Of a stretch of DNA of 64,000 bases, positions 17,270 to 29,100 are shown piece by piece (within the stretch, counting starts at the first letter, position 1; every line of letters begins with the position of its first letter). Under the pieces are notes generated by a model, which ran no database searches, had not been told where the DNA came from, and saw only the letters and a program-made list of their open reading frames with translations. The stretch is from Pseudoalteromonas luteoviolacea (lineage in GTDB: Bacteria; Pseudomonadota; Gammaproteobacteria; Enterobacterales; Alteromonadaceae). The position numbers and the translations under genes were made by a program. The DNA is taken from NCBI RefSeq assembly GCF_001696455.1, contig NZ_MAUJ01000012.1, positions 1 to 64,000 of the forward strand. Direction: 5' to 3'.

Positions 17270-18516
17270 TCGTATTCCCTATGGAACTCATTGATTCTCT
17301 TCAAGAACAATACTTCACGTCCCAGTGCCTTACGCGCTTGAGGAATGAACTCTGCGTCGAGCTCTAAATTTCGAGTACCAAAACGCAGTGCATTACTGTT
17401 TTCTAGAATGCCGTCATACTCTTCCATGGTCAGCTCATAGCGCTTATCGAGTACGCCCGCGATATCTTGCTCAAGTAGTTTTTGTTGGCCTTCTTTGGTG
17501 ACAATACCGCTGAAGAATTCTGAGCAACAGCCCGAACCATAAGAAAAACACGCAATGCGCTTCGGCGTTTCAAAGTCCCCATTGGCGATGGTACTGGCAA
17601 TGGAAAGCGACGCCGTTGCGCCCATGATATTGCCCACCCGTTGACATAACTCCAGACCGGGTGTCACGCGTTGATTAAAGTCCTGCTCAATGTCTTTTGG
17701 CTTGGCTTTGGCCAGTTTACGCATCATGTTGCGGTGTGCACCTTTTACCATGCCGCCGAATGGGGTGTGGTATGCCATATAAGAAAAGCTCTTGGCAAAA
17801 TCGGCTTCTTCTACGCGTTTTTTATACTCCAAGAACGCGTTTTCACAGCAATCTAGGTAAGATAATAGTGACAGATCCGTGTCACCTGCATCGGCATCAG
17901 GAGAAGGACGACACGTATCCATCACTTCATACCCGTAGTAGCCGTTAGCGCCGACATCAATTTGAAATACTTTAGGTTGATCACTGATCAACATCGCAAC
18001 AGCACCGGAGCCACCACTTGGCTCAGCAAACGACCAGTCAGCAGAGAGGGCATCACCGCCTTCCTCCACCATGAATCGCGAGATGTCTGTGGCAATCACG
18101 AGGATTTTTGCGCCGGGTGAAACTTGCGCCAAGATAAAGTTCACCGCCATTTGAATGCCCGCAACGCCCGAATAACATGCGTTTTTCAATTCAAATAAAC
18201 GACAGTTTCTGTTTAAGCCCAGTAAGTCATGGCAATACGTACTCATAGATTTGCCAAAATCAAACGAGGACTCAGAACAGGTGATCACCATTTCAATGCG
18301 ATCTTTTTCTTCCGGGGTCAAGGCATCAACAATTGGCTTAGCCGCATTCACCGCAAACGTGATCGGATCTTCATACGGTAATGCCACGGTCTTTTCACGC
18401 ATTAAAAGGTTGTTAAACCGCGTTGTGTCTAAATTACGGTGCTCTGCAAGCTTTTTCACATCTAAAAATGCGGTGCCTGCAAAGGCGTTCATTGCTTCAA
18501 TTCCCACTGTTCTCAT
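17257..18516 (-). CDS. HMG-CoA synthase-like enzyme (HCS) for beta-branching
   Basis: 419 residues, similar in length to PksG/CurD/MupH. The catalytic Cys114 lies in ELKNACYSG. HCS adds the acetyl unit of the donor ACP to the beta-keto group of the chain on an acceptor ACP, as in isoprenoid HMG-CoA synthesis but on carrier proteins. All partner genes are in the same operon (decarboxylase KS, donor ACP, ECH1, ECH2). The acceptors should be the 13 Trp-flagged ACPs of the three tandem arrays in PKS-A and PKS-B. Confidence 0.93.
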   Translation of the reverse strand: MRTVGIEAMNAFAGTAFLDVKKLAEHRNLDTTRFNNLLMREKTVALPYEDPITFAVNAAKPIVDALTPEEKDRIEMVITCSESSFDFGKSMSTYCHDLLGLNRNCRLFELKNACYSGVAGIQMAVNFILAQVSPGAKILVIATDISRFMVEEGGDALSADWSFAEPSGGSGAVAMLISDQPKVFQIDVGANGYYGYEVMDTCRPSPDADAGDTDLSLLSYLDCCENAFLEYKKRVEEADFAKSFSYMAYHTPFGGMVKGAHRNMMRKLAKAKPKDIEQDFNQRVTPGLELCQRVGNIMGATASLSIASTIANGDFETPKRIACFSYGSGCCSEFFSGIVTKEGQQKLLEQDIAGVLDKRYELTMEEYDGILENSNALRFGTRNLELDAEFIPQARKALGREVLFLKRINEFHREYEWVS

Positions 18517-18528
18517 TGTATACGTCCA

Positions 18529-19962
18529 TTATTTATTATGGTTATTCTTGAATAAGCTATTCAATTGATTATTTAATTGCTCGGCGGCAGCACACATTAG
18601 TTTTTCAGCGATTTTGTCCACATGCCGATTTTGCCAAGATGCCAACTCAGTACCTTTCACCCATTGATTGAATGCGCCCAAGGCTGGGCCTGTATGTACT
18701 TGGAAATTAGCTTTGTCTGATAAGTCCCCGTTGATTGCTAAACGGTTTGTGTAGGCGAAGTACCAACGAAACGCCAAAGCCATTTTGTGCTTGTCGTTAC
18801 TCTGTGCTTCTTCTAAATTTTTTAATTGCCCTTTTCTTTCATTGTGTTCGATGACTTCCTGCCAAACTTCCTCAAATGATTTATGGAAGAACGAGCGCTC
18901 TATTTGCTGCCTCGTTTGCTCTGGAATATCGAACCAACTGTCGTGCTGCTTATACAAGTTGTACAACTTGTTCCCACGTGCGGGGAAGAACACGCCTTTT
19001 TTCAACACCTGCACACGCGCACCAATTTCAAACATGTCACCAGCGGGTGCATAATCGGTGTCCTGTACATTGATATTGGCCAATAAATCCTTCACTTCTG
19101 GGCTGGCCCCCGACTCAACCGTACACTGGTTGATAGAGCCGGTCAGGATGAAATCCGCATCCATCATAAAGGCACTCACGACCGCTTGAGGGGCACCAAT
19201 GCCCCCGCCTAATCCCACATGAATACGGCCGGTATGCGGATATTTTTGCTGCATTTCATCACGAATAAGCGCAATGGCAGGGAACAAGACACAGGCCACC
19301 CCTTGGTCGGTATGCCCACCAGAATCGGCTTCTACGCAGATATCATGACTCATCGGGATCTGCTGCGAGAGTTCGGCTTGCTCTTGGGTTATTTTTCCTT
19401 GCGCCAGTAGCTTCTGGACAATGTCCATCGGTGCAGGATTAAGAAACGCTTTGGCCACTTCGGGCCTAGATACTTTAGCAATGATGTGGTTTTGGCACTG
19501 GATAGTACCATCAGACGCTTTCGATAATCCCTGAAGGCGGTAGTACACCAACGCGGGGGTCATAACCATAAATGCAGCGGCTTCAATACAGCGCACGCCC
19601 ATTTCGATGAAAAGTTCAACGCGGTCCATTTCAATGGTGGGGCGACTTAAATGGCAGATTAGGTTGGCGCCATACATCCGGTCGCTAGGCAAGTTACTTT
19701 GGATATAACCTAAGTCACGTCTGATCTGTTCAAGACTCATGCCCGCAGCACCTAAACAGCCGAGTAAATTAGCCTTACCGAGCGCCACAACCAGCTCCTT
19801 CGAGGAAATACCTCGGTACATAGAGCCTGCCATATAGGCGTATTGTAAACCATAGCGCTCACGGAAACTGGATGCGCCTAATTCATGGGCCTTGATATTG
19901 CCTATCAGTGCCCCTTGTACACCATCCTGTGTGTCGGCTGGCGTTGCAATTTTCTCTAACAC
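18529..19962 (-). CDS. PfaD-like trans-acting enoylreductase
   Basis: 477 residues, a flavin-dependent (nitronate monooxygenase/FabK-related) enoylreductase of the family serving PUFA synthases and trans-AT PKS. Recognisable parts are GASSFRERYGLQYAYMAG at the N-terminus, EADSGGHTDQG and GLGGGIGAP (flavin/phosphate-binding regions), and the C-terminal helix region. No PKS module here has an ER domain, so this protein is the only visible way to saturate selected double bonds. The start is GTG, supported by a strong GGAGG four bases upstream. It is encoded here as a separate protein and not fused to an AT, as PksE-type proteins are. Confidence 0.9.
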   Translation of the reverse strand: MLEKIATPADTQDGVQGALIGNIKAHELGASSFRERYGLQYAYMAGSMYRGISSKELVVALGKANLLGCLGAAGMSLEQIRRDLGYIQSNLPSDRMYGANLICHLSRPTIEMDRVELFIEMGVRCIEAAAFMVMTPALVYYRLQGLSKASDGTIQCQNHIIAKVSRPEVAKAFLNPAPMDIVQKLLAQGKITQEQAELSQQIPMSHDICVEADSGGHTDQGVACVLFPAIALIRDEMQQKYPHTGRIHVGLGGGIGAPQAVVSAFMMDADFILTGSINQCTVESGASPEVKDLLANINVQDTDYAPAGDMFEIGARVQVLKKGVFFPARGNKLYNLYKQHDSWFDIPEQTRQQIERSFFHKSFEEVWQEVIEHNERKGQLKNLEEAQSNDKHKMALAFRWYFAYTNRLAINGDLSDKANFQVHTGPALGAFNQWVKGTELASWQNRHVDKIAEKLMCAAAEQLNNQLNSLFKNNHNK

Positions 19963-19966
19963 AAAA

Positions 19967-19971
19967 CCTCC
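19967..19971 (-). promoter_or_regulatory. Ribosome binding site deciding the GTG start of the enoylreductase
   Basis: GGAGG on the minus strand lies 4 bases before GTG 19962. It is the strongest ribosome site seen in this gene set and supports the rare start codon. Confidence 0.75.
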
Positions 19972-20051
19972 AATGAGTCCTTTCTAATAATATTTAAGGC
20001 CACTGCTTTATTCTTTTTCTATTGCTTATCTAACGAATATTATGATTGTAA

Positions 20052-20063
20052 AATTCGCGAATT
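20052..20063. promoter_or_regulatory. Perfect 12-base palindrome in the gap before the enoylreductase gene
   Basis: AATTCGCGAATT reads the same on both strands. It sits in the 197-base gap 19963-20159, the only sizeable gap inside the minus-strand gene array, about 90 bases upstream of the enoylreductase start. A second AT-only dyad (TAATTA TAA TAATTA, 20138-20152) lies just after the PKS-C stop codon. The gap may hold an internal promoter and operator for the accessory genes; no clear -35/-10 pair is visible. Confidence 0.35.
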
Positions 20064-20159
20064 AGCACTAGTAGAAATGACAGTAGCCCTATTTATTACC
20101 GTTAACTCATGGAGGTTTTATCCTTACATGATTGATATAATTATAATAATTACTTCATG

Positions 20160-23100
20160 TTAATGTACTCCCGCAGCTTCGCTAGGCTCATCAATGACAC
20201 TTTTAAGGTAAATATTTTCTATCTTTAAAATCACCTCTCCAGCCATATTCGCTAGGACAATGTTGAAGGTTTTAACCCCCGGCGTTTGACGTTTATTACT
20301 GCGCTGAACATAGCTAAAACACTTGCTGGGGATGGGGCCAAAAATCGTGATGTTTTCAATGGCAAACGGTAAGTACAAGGCATTGTCATTGCTCTTTTCG
20401 ACCGCGCCTGCAACTGACTGGAAGGCACCATCCATAATCGATGGGTGCAAGGCAAACTCATCTGCTGTAGGTGCAACACACGCTGGCAATTCGAGTATCG
20501 CCACAGACGCGTCATGACTTTGGTACACCTTATCAATTACCTGAAGCGAAGGACCATAGGCGAGTCCATGCGCTTGATAATTTTGATATAGATCTTGACC
20601 ATTCACCCTACTTTCGTGGTTGTTAATGATGGCATTGATCTGCGCCAGATAGTTGCCTTCATCCGTATTTTCACCACTATCAGAATAATGCACGACCCCC
20701 TCACAATGTACGCCCATGTCATCGGCAGAAGCGACCTCAAACTCCTTGCTAGGGTAATTTGCACTCCCCCCATTGATAAAGGCGGTATGAATGGTTTTGT
20801 GCTCACCGCGTACATCGACCGGCATTGAGAACACCACATCTGACAACTTATACAGTGGTTTATCAGATAACAGACTCCCCGACATATACGCAATTTCTAG
20901 CAAGCCCGCCCCTGGGAAGATGGCATGGCCATTAACTTGATGGTCTTTCACAAAAGCCAGCTCCTTGGACAGCTTAGAGACAAACTCCGCGCCCTGTGAG
21001 GTCGGGAAGCTGCTCTCAATCAATGGATGGAACTGCTCGTCTTCACTCTCTGTCGGTTCCGGTGCAGCGACAGGCTCAGCTGTATTTTGCTGCGCCACAG
21101 ACTTCACAGGCGCCGCTAATGATTGCTCCGTCGCATCAGGTTGAGAGACCCAATAAGGCTGCAAATCAAAAGGACTGGTTGGCAGTGACATTTTTTGTGG
21201 TGCACTCTCTTCATATAGAGATAACCATACGACCTGTGTGCCAGCGGTCCACGCCGCTGCGACGCGTTCAAGTAGCGCTGCACTGAGCGCCTCGCCGTTA
21301 TCCCGTGCGAGACTCGCTTGTACTTTTCTCGTGTCTGGCAGTGTTGCCATCACCGCATTGTCGCAAGTTTGACCTTGCGCCACGCGTTGTAAACTCGTCA
21401 CAAGCTCCTGTTGGCTACTGAACACAATGGCGAGACGCTCATCTTGTTCTTCTCTGCCAATTTGCAAGGTATAGCACAAGCTATCTAGATCCACATCTTG
21501 CTGACGCTGTAGATACTCAGCGTACTGGGTCACAGCTGTCGCTAAGAGCGCTTTGTTTCTCGCTGACAACACAAACAGCAATGGATGCGCAACTGTCTCG
21601 GCGACCGGTGCATCGCTGGCGATAAACTCTTCTATCGCGACACAGGCATTGACGCCACCTGCACCAAATGAATTCACCAGTGCAATGCGTGGCCCGCCAT
21701 TGGCTACTTGCCACTCAGATGGGGTCGTTTGTAAATAGAACGGGGTATGCTCAAACTCAATATTCGGATTGATCTGCGCCGAATTGATCGACGGTGCCAA
21801 TTGTCGATGCTTCATTTGCAGGAGTACTTTTGTCACACCCGCAATCCCCGCCGCAGATTCGGAGTGCCCGACGTTGGCTTTAACTGAACCAATTGCACAA
21901 AATTGTTTCTGCTTACTGTGCTTCTTAAAGGCTTTTGACAGCGCCACTACCTCTAGGCTATCACCCAACGTAGTCCCGGTCCCATGCCCTTCGATATAAC
22001 TCACCTCTTCAGGGTGGAGCGCCCCTAGCTCTAAGGTACGCGTGATGAGTTCAGCTTGCGAATTTGGATTCGGTGCCGAATAGCCATTTGAGCGGCCACT
22101 ATGCGCATGGGCAGATGCGCGCACAATACCATGAATGTGATCGCCATCTTGCACCGCTTTGTCTAACGGTTTAAGTAAAATCGACCCAACCCCCTCACTG
22201 GGGATAAAGCCATCATCGCCCACCCCGTAGCTGGCGCATTTACCATCGCCAGACAACATACGTCTTACGCACAGTGAATGGTACTTAGCCGGGTGCAGAT
22301 ATAAATTGACCCCGCCCGCGATTGCCATGTCACAGCCCCCAGACAGCAAGCTTTGGCACGCATAATCAATGGCCACTAAAGAAGATGAACATGCCGTATC
22401 GATAGGCATACTCGGGCCTTTGAAGTCAAAATAATATGACACCCGGTTGGCAATTGACCAGGGTAACGAGGCTGGCGATACCGCATTACCCTTGTTCCAT
22501 TCATCTGATGCCAATAATTGATAAGTATTTGAGGTCACCCCAACAAACACCCCTACACTGGCCTGTTTATCCACCCCACTGGCGCGTTTAATTGATTCTT
22601 TGGTGTAACCCGCATCTTCTAACGTCGAGAACACCGACAGTAAAAACAGTCGCTCTTGTGGGTCAATAATGTTGGCTTCATGGGCACTGATATTGAAGCG
22701 TTCCGCATCAAACAGGTTATAGCTGGAGAGGAATCCCCCCCATTTACAATAAATTTTACCGTCTGCTGCTTTTTCAGGAGCGGCATCGTAGAAAGTCTCA
22801 TAATCCCAGCGCTCAGCAGGCACCAGCGCTATCGATTCTTCACCCGCAATGAGCGATTGCCAGTACCCGTTGAGATCGTCACTACCGGCATAAATGCCGT
22901 GCATACCAATGATGGCGACGCGGGTGTCCGCTTGTGCTGCATCGCTTGGCTCTGTGACCATTGCATCCGCAGTATCGAGCGACGACGTATCCTCCTCATT
23001 CTGCATTTCTGGGAATTGCATTTCATAATCGACCTCGTCTTCATTCACCACCTCCGTTTGCTCAGCGAGCAACGATGCCGCGTTGAATTCAACTAATAGG

Positions 23101-26100
23101 TGATCCGTCAACGCATCAACGTTGTCGTATTCGTACAGTAACGTTTGTGGCAATTCACCTAAGTGTTGCTCAAGGCTGTGATTAATTTTACCGATGATCA
23201 CCGAGTCAATGCCAAACGACTCAAAGCTTTCGCGACTGTCGATACGTTCAATCGATAAATTGGTTTCGGCACTGATGAGTTGCTTAAGCAGCTCTGTCAG
23301 TTGTGCTTTGGCATTGCCTTTCGAGCGCGATGCTTTTTGGCCGCCTGAGTGTGCTTTGATGGGTTGACTTGATGCCATCGCCAGCACGTGCTGCTTCAGT
23401 TTATCGGCCGCACCATACAGTGGGATCACCTGCTCAGGCGCACTGTTGAGTAACTGGCTCAACATGGCGATGCCCACGTCGGTTGGAATGGGCAACATCC
23501 CCGTTTGCGCATAGCTCGCTGTGGTTTTGTCCTCAGACAATTGCATCCCGCCAGCTTGCCAGTATGGCCAGTTGATAGAGAGTGTTTTACCACGACGTTG
23601 CCCTTCTGTAACCAGCGCTGTACGCGACTGTGCAAACGTATCTAAGAAGCAATTGGCATAGCCATAATCGCTTTGACCCGGATTACCCGTTACCGCAGAG
23701 ACCGACGAAAACAACACAAACATGTCGAGATCTTGATCCTTAAGTAAGGTATCTAGATTGAGCGTGCCCGTCAGTTTTGGCGCGACCACAGCAGATATCT
23801 GACTCACCGACTTACGATAGATAAACGCATCTTTGCTTACGCCCGCGCTGTGGAAAACACCGTTGATGTGAGCAAAATCAGCTGGTAACTGTTGGAGTCC
23901 TGCCGCCAAAGACGCTTTATCTGCAATATCAGCCTGGACGTACTCAACCCGTGCACCCAACCTGTTCAATGCCGTAATTTTACGCTGCTTATCGGCGCAA
24001 AGCGGTGAGCGTCCAAGTAAAATAAGGTTGGCTCGCACTTGCTCAGCAAGGTACTGTGCCACGGCATAGCCCAATCCACCTAGGCCGCCAGTAATTAAAT
24101 ACACACCGGATTGACGCAATGCCAGCGCCCCTTGGTCCGCGCGAGGTGCCGAATACTCCATCAAGGACTGTTGGAAACCTTGTAGCTGCGTCGCAGAAAC
24201 GGTGTAGCGCAATTGCGCACTTTGCCAATCATCTGTCGCCACCTCTTGCGCGACCCCCTGTGCCACCAATGCTTGGTTCACGGTGCCGCTTTGTGCGATA
24301 AACTCCAGTGATTTAGCACGGTACCTTGGGTTTTCAGCGCTAAGCGCTCTAAAGAATCCACTCAGTGCCGTATTGTGCGCATTCAGCATCCCCGTTTGGG
24401 CCACGCTAAATGACACGATTCGCAGCGCTTTTTGCGCATGTTTCATCAACTCGCGACACAATAACAACATGCAACGCACATCGGTGTCCAACAGCGCAGA
24501 CGAGTGCTCACCTAAGTGGATCGCAGTCCCTTGATGAATGATGACATCCGGTAACGTCTCGGTGTGCTTAAGGTGTGTCGCCAGCTCAATGAGCTGTGAT
24601 TCATTGGCACAGTTGAGTGTGAATCGGGTATTTTGCTCAGCCTCAAAACGGCTTGAATCACTGTCATGAGATACCGTCATCACCGATCCAGACACGCCCA
24701 GTTTGGCTAAGATCTGCGCCTGTAGTGACTTATCCGTATTCAAGAATAAGACCCTTGTAGCAGGTGAGACCTGCGGTGCAGAATGTGTGATATCACGCTG
24801 CGCCCACTGCGGTGTGAAATACACCTCTTGTGCTGTATGCCAAGGGAGATCCGACGCTGCTTGCGCAGTGTCTGCAGCGGCATCAAGTTGCGCATGCTGC
24901 GCAACATCAACCCAATACTTTTCTTTTTTGAATGGATACGTAGGCATTGAAACACGCTTGCTACCTTCGCCGAAATAGCGCTGCCACTCAATATCCAGAC
25001 CAGATACCCATAATTGCGCAAGCTTATCGACGTCATTATTTTGTGCAACCGCGTCTAAGAAGGCCATGCCCGCATCACCTTCGATGAAATTCACCGCGCC
25101 CGCAGTCGCCTGCGCTTTTGAATTGCCGACAAAGATATCCGCACTCGCAAGCGTCGCCTCTTTATTGCTGCTGTCATTAGCCTCGAGCTCCAGCCACAGG
25201 TGTAATTTTTCAGTCAACTCATCAAAGCTGCTACAGACCACACCAAGGCGCTCTTCCATTGCACTGCGACCCACCATCGCGGTGTAAATAACATCTGCAA
25301 AATTCAGTGCTTGCGGTCTTTGACCTAACCAGGTTAGGTACTTATTCACATATTCACGCAACGCTTGCGGATCTTTACCCGATAGCACAAAGACTTGTGG
25401 CGTATCGCTAGATGCGCACCCTGACGCACTATCTTCAGGATATGCCTGCAAGACTAGGTGGGCATTTGCGCCGCCTGCGCCAAATGAACTGACAGAGACT
25501 CTGGCTTGCTGATCACGCGACTCGTTCAGTGGAGATAGAGTTTGTGCGACATAAAACGGGGTGGCAGCAAAATCAATGTTCGGATTCAGTGTCTTTGCAT
25601 GCAGTGACGGAACGATTTGATTATGTTTTAGTTGTAGCAGCGACTTAGTCACTGCCGCAATGCCCGCCGCGGACTCTAAATGGCCTATATTGGACTTCAC
25701 CGAGCCAATTGGGCACGTCTGATTATCAAGCTTAGCGTGCGCAAATGCCTCTTGTAGTCCTCGAATTTCGATGGGATCACCCAGCGACGTGCCAGTGCCA
25801 TGCGCCTCAATATAATTGATAGACTCAGGGGCAATGTTCCCCTTTTGCAATGACTCATGGATCAGGGCAGCCTGAGCGACAGGGTTCGGCACCGTATAGC
25901 CATTGGTTTTACCACCATGGTTTAAGTGACTTGATTTGATCACAGCATAAATGTGATCGCCTTGTTCACGCGCCACATCCAGTGGTTTAAGTAAAATCGC
26001 GCCCACCCCTTCACCAGGCACATAACCATCGCCACCGTCACCAAAGCTGCGGCATCGGCCATCACTAGACACAAAGTTGCCTTGGCTTAGATTTAAATAT

Positions 26101-29100
26101 TTGTATGGATGTACCGACAGGTTCACCCCTCCAGCAATGGCTGCGCTGATCTCACCTTGCTGAATATCTTTACAGGCCAAGTGGATTGCAGTCAGTGATG
26201 AAGAACACATCGTGTCCACCGCCATACTGGGACCGCTGAAATTGAAGTAATAAGAAACACGGTTTGCAATCGATGCATAAGAAGAGCCAGTGATCACCGT
26301 CTCTTTTTGTAGCACAGATTGCGCGCCATACAGTTCGTACTGGCCCCACATTACACCAACATACACCCCAACGCGTTCGCCGAAGATACGTTCGCGACTA
26401 TAGCCTGCGTCTTCAATCGTTTCCCACGCAGTTTGCAAGAATAAACGCTCTTGCGGATCCAGCATTGCCGCTTCTTTTGGCGTGATATTAAAGAACTGCG
26501 GGTCGAATTTATCAAAATCTGAAACGAATCCCCCCCACGCGCTGTAACACTTACCTTGCTTGCCGCGTTGTGCGTCAAAGAAGCGGTTATGGTCCCAACG
26601 CTCCGCCGGAATTTCGCTGATACAGTCTCGGCCTTCACACAGATTTTGCCAAAATTCTTCAATATTGTCCGATTGCGGATATCTTCCCGCAAGGCCCACA
26701 ATCGCCACCTCAATCTGGCGCGGTTGCGGTGCAGCCGCAGATTTCACGGTTTTGAATCGTGAAGTCGCCGCACTGTGCTGCAAGCTCGGTTTCGCGGCTT
26801 GCGCTGCTGTTACATGCGCAACAGGCTGCGTGCGTTGTGTGTTATTGGCACTCGACTGACCAAGCTTTTCTTCAAGGCGAGTACGGTGCTGTTTCAAGAA
26901 ATATTTTGCCAGAGCATCCGTGGACTGATATTCAAAGAATAAGGTCTTAGGTAAATCGCCAAATTGCGCTTCAAGGTCATTGGTGAGCTGCATCGCAATC
27001 ACAGAATCAATACCAAAGTGCTCAAACGGCAGTGCCGGTTTGATTTCTTTTTCTGGAATTTTCAGTGTACTGGACAACAGTTTCGCAATGAAACGCTGTG
27101 CCTGTTTAAGTAATGTCTCTGACACGGCTTCACTGACGTGATTTTGGGCTGGTTTTACAACCTCTGCTGGCGAGTCTGTACGCAGCATCTGCGCCAATTT
27201 GGTGGTATCCCCTTGTAACACGATTGCTCTTTCTGTGCCACGGCTTAGTAAACTCTTGAGGGCAGCCAAACCGGTTTGAGACGCAAGCGGCACAATCCCC
27301 GTGGCCTCTTTTAGGATAGCAAGGGTCCCCTCGTCAATACGCATACCGCCCGCCTGCCAGATTGGCCAGTTAATTGAGAGCGCACGGCCCGTACGTCGCT
27401 GCTGTTGCGTTAATTGATTGCGATAAGTCGCAAACTGGTCCATGAACCCATTGGCCGCAGCGTAATCTGCCTGACCAGGATTGCCGAACGCGCCAGATAC
27501 CGACGAGAACAAGATAAAGTTATCTAACTCAAGATCTTTACTGGCAATATCTAAATTGTGTGTGCCGATGACTTTTGGCGCTAACACGCGTTGGAACGCT
27601 TGCTCATCTTTATTGAGGATATAAGCATCGTCGACCATACCCGCACTGTGAATGATGGTCGTGACTGGCTTGCCAGCCCCAGACATGGCTGCAAAACACG
27701 CTTGTACTTGCGACAACGCCTCCAAATCGACCTGCTGATAAACCACGCGCGCTGTATGTTCGTCACTCAGCGCTAGCGCCTCGGCAACTTGCTGTGCAGT
27801 ACGTGTACCACGTCCCGTTAACACCACCGTGCTGTTATCGGTGTTCGCTAAGATGTCTTTGGCAACCAATTTACCAAGTCCACCTAAGCCACCCGTGATT
27901 AAAAATACGCCATCATCCGCATATGCTTGCGCATCTGTGGTGACGTCTTGAGCTTGCCATTCGATGCCTTTCACTTCGCCTGCTGTGGCGTCTAGTAACG
28001 ACACATGGCGGTGCGCAGCCAGCTGCTCAAGTAATTGGGCTTGTGTGTTTGCCGTTGTGGCATCACTTAAGATCACTTGCCCTACGAATCTCGGCTCTTC
28101 CGCCATTGCAGTGCGCATCAGGCTCGCCAGTCCCATGGCGAGCGCGTGTTCTTGCCCCAGTACCAATTGCACCATGCAGTTGTCTTTATTGCTGGATGCC
28201 AGCTCAGTTTTAATGCGCGTAAAGACATAACTGGCCAGCTGCATGTAACCCTCGGCGCTGTTCGCTTGCGCAAATACCGCCTCTGGCACGTGTTCAATCT
28301 GGGTGTACGGTGTGGTAAAGGCCGACGGATCGCTCACTGGCGCTGCACTTAATATCAGCCTTCTTAGAGGCTGCACATCGTGTGGTGCATCCAGTGACAG
28401 CGATTGCCACACAGGTGATGCCATCAGGATGGCGTTTTCACCTGTTGGATCAACACTCGTTGGAGCAACACTGGTTGGATCAACACTTGCTGATAGCGCT
28501 GATTTACCCAGCGACACCAAGGTCAACCCACGGATCTGTACCGCGCATTCTCCCGTTGCTTGATATAAGTCGATATCCAGCGATAAGTATTCATCGCCGT
28601 CGGTCGTTGTACTGTGTGGCGTCAAGACCGCAATCATCTGTGCGGTACATGGTGCCAAAATGGTCATCGAGCCTTGTGAATAAGGTATATAGGCATTTTT
28701 GGCCGTACGCTGCCCTTTGGCAAACGCAGTGGCTGCAATCGCTTGAAATGCCGCATCCATCATGCCTGGGGCCAGTTGTACTTGGCCAGATGCGTCGATG
28801 GCCGCTTCATTTAGGCTTAATTTCACCGCGGGTTTATCATCGATGACTCCGACCTGCGAGATGGATTGAAAGCCTGCGCCATACTCAATCCCCAGCGCAC
28901 TAAAGCGCTCATATAGCGCAGTGTGTGACAGCGATGCAGCGTCAAAGTGTGCCGCCTCAATCGCCGCGCTCGCCGTCGCATGACTCAGTTGGGCATCACT
29001 GACAAAGTGCAAAATCCATTCATCATTCACGAGGCTGTGCACTTCAACTTTGTAGTTCGCGTCGTCTTCCACAGCCAGTCGCGTCACCACCTCGGTGGCT

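Noticed and set aside
22656..23096. Long reading frames antisense to the PKS genes (also 41566-42000 and 47340-47888)
   Set aside because: They are shadows of conserved KS, KR and linker coding in the real frame; no family resemblance and no initiation signals.
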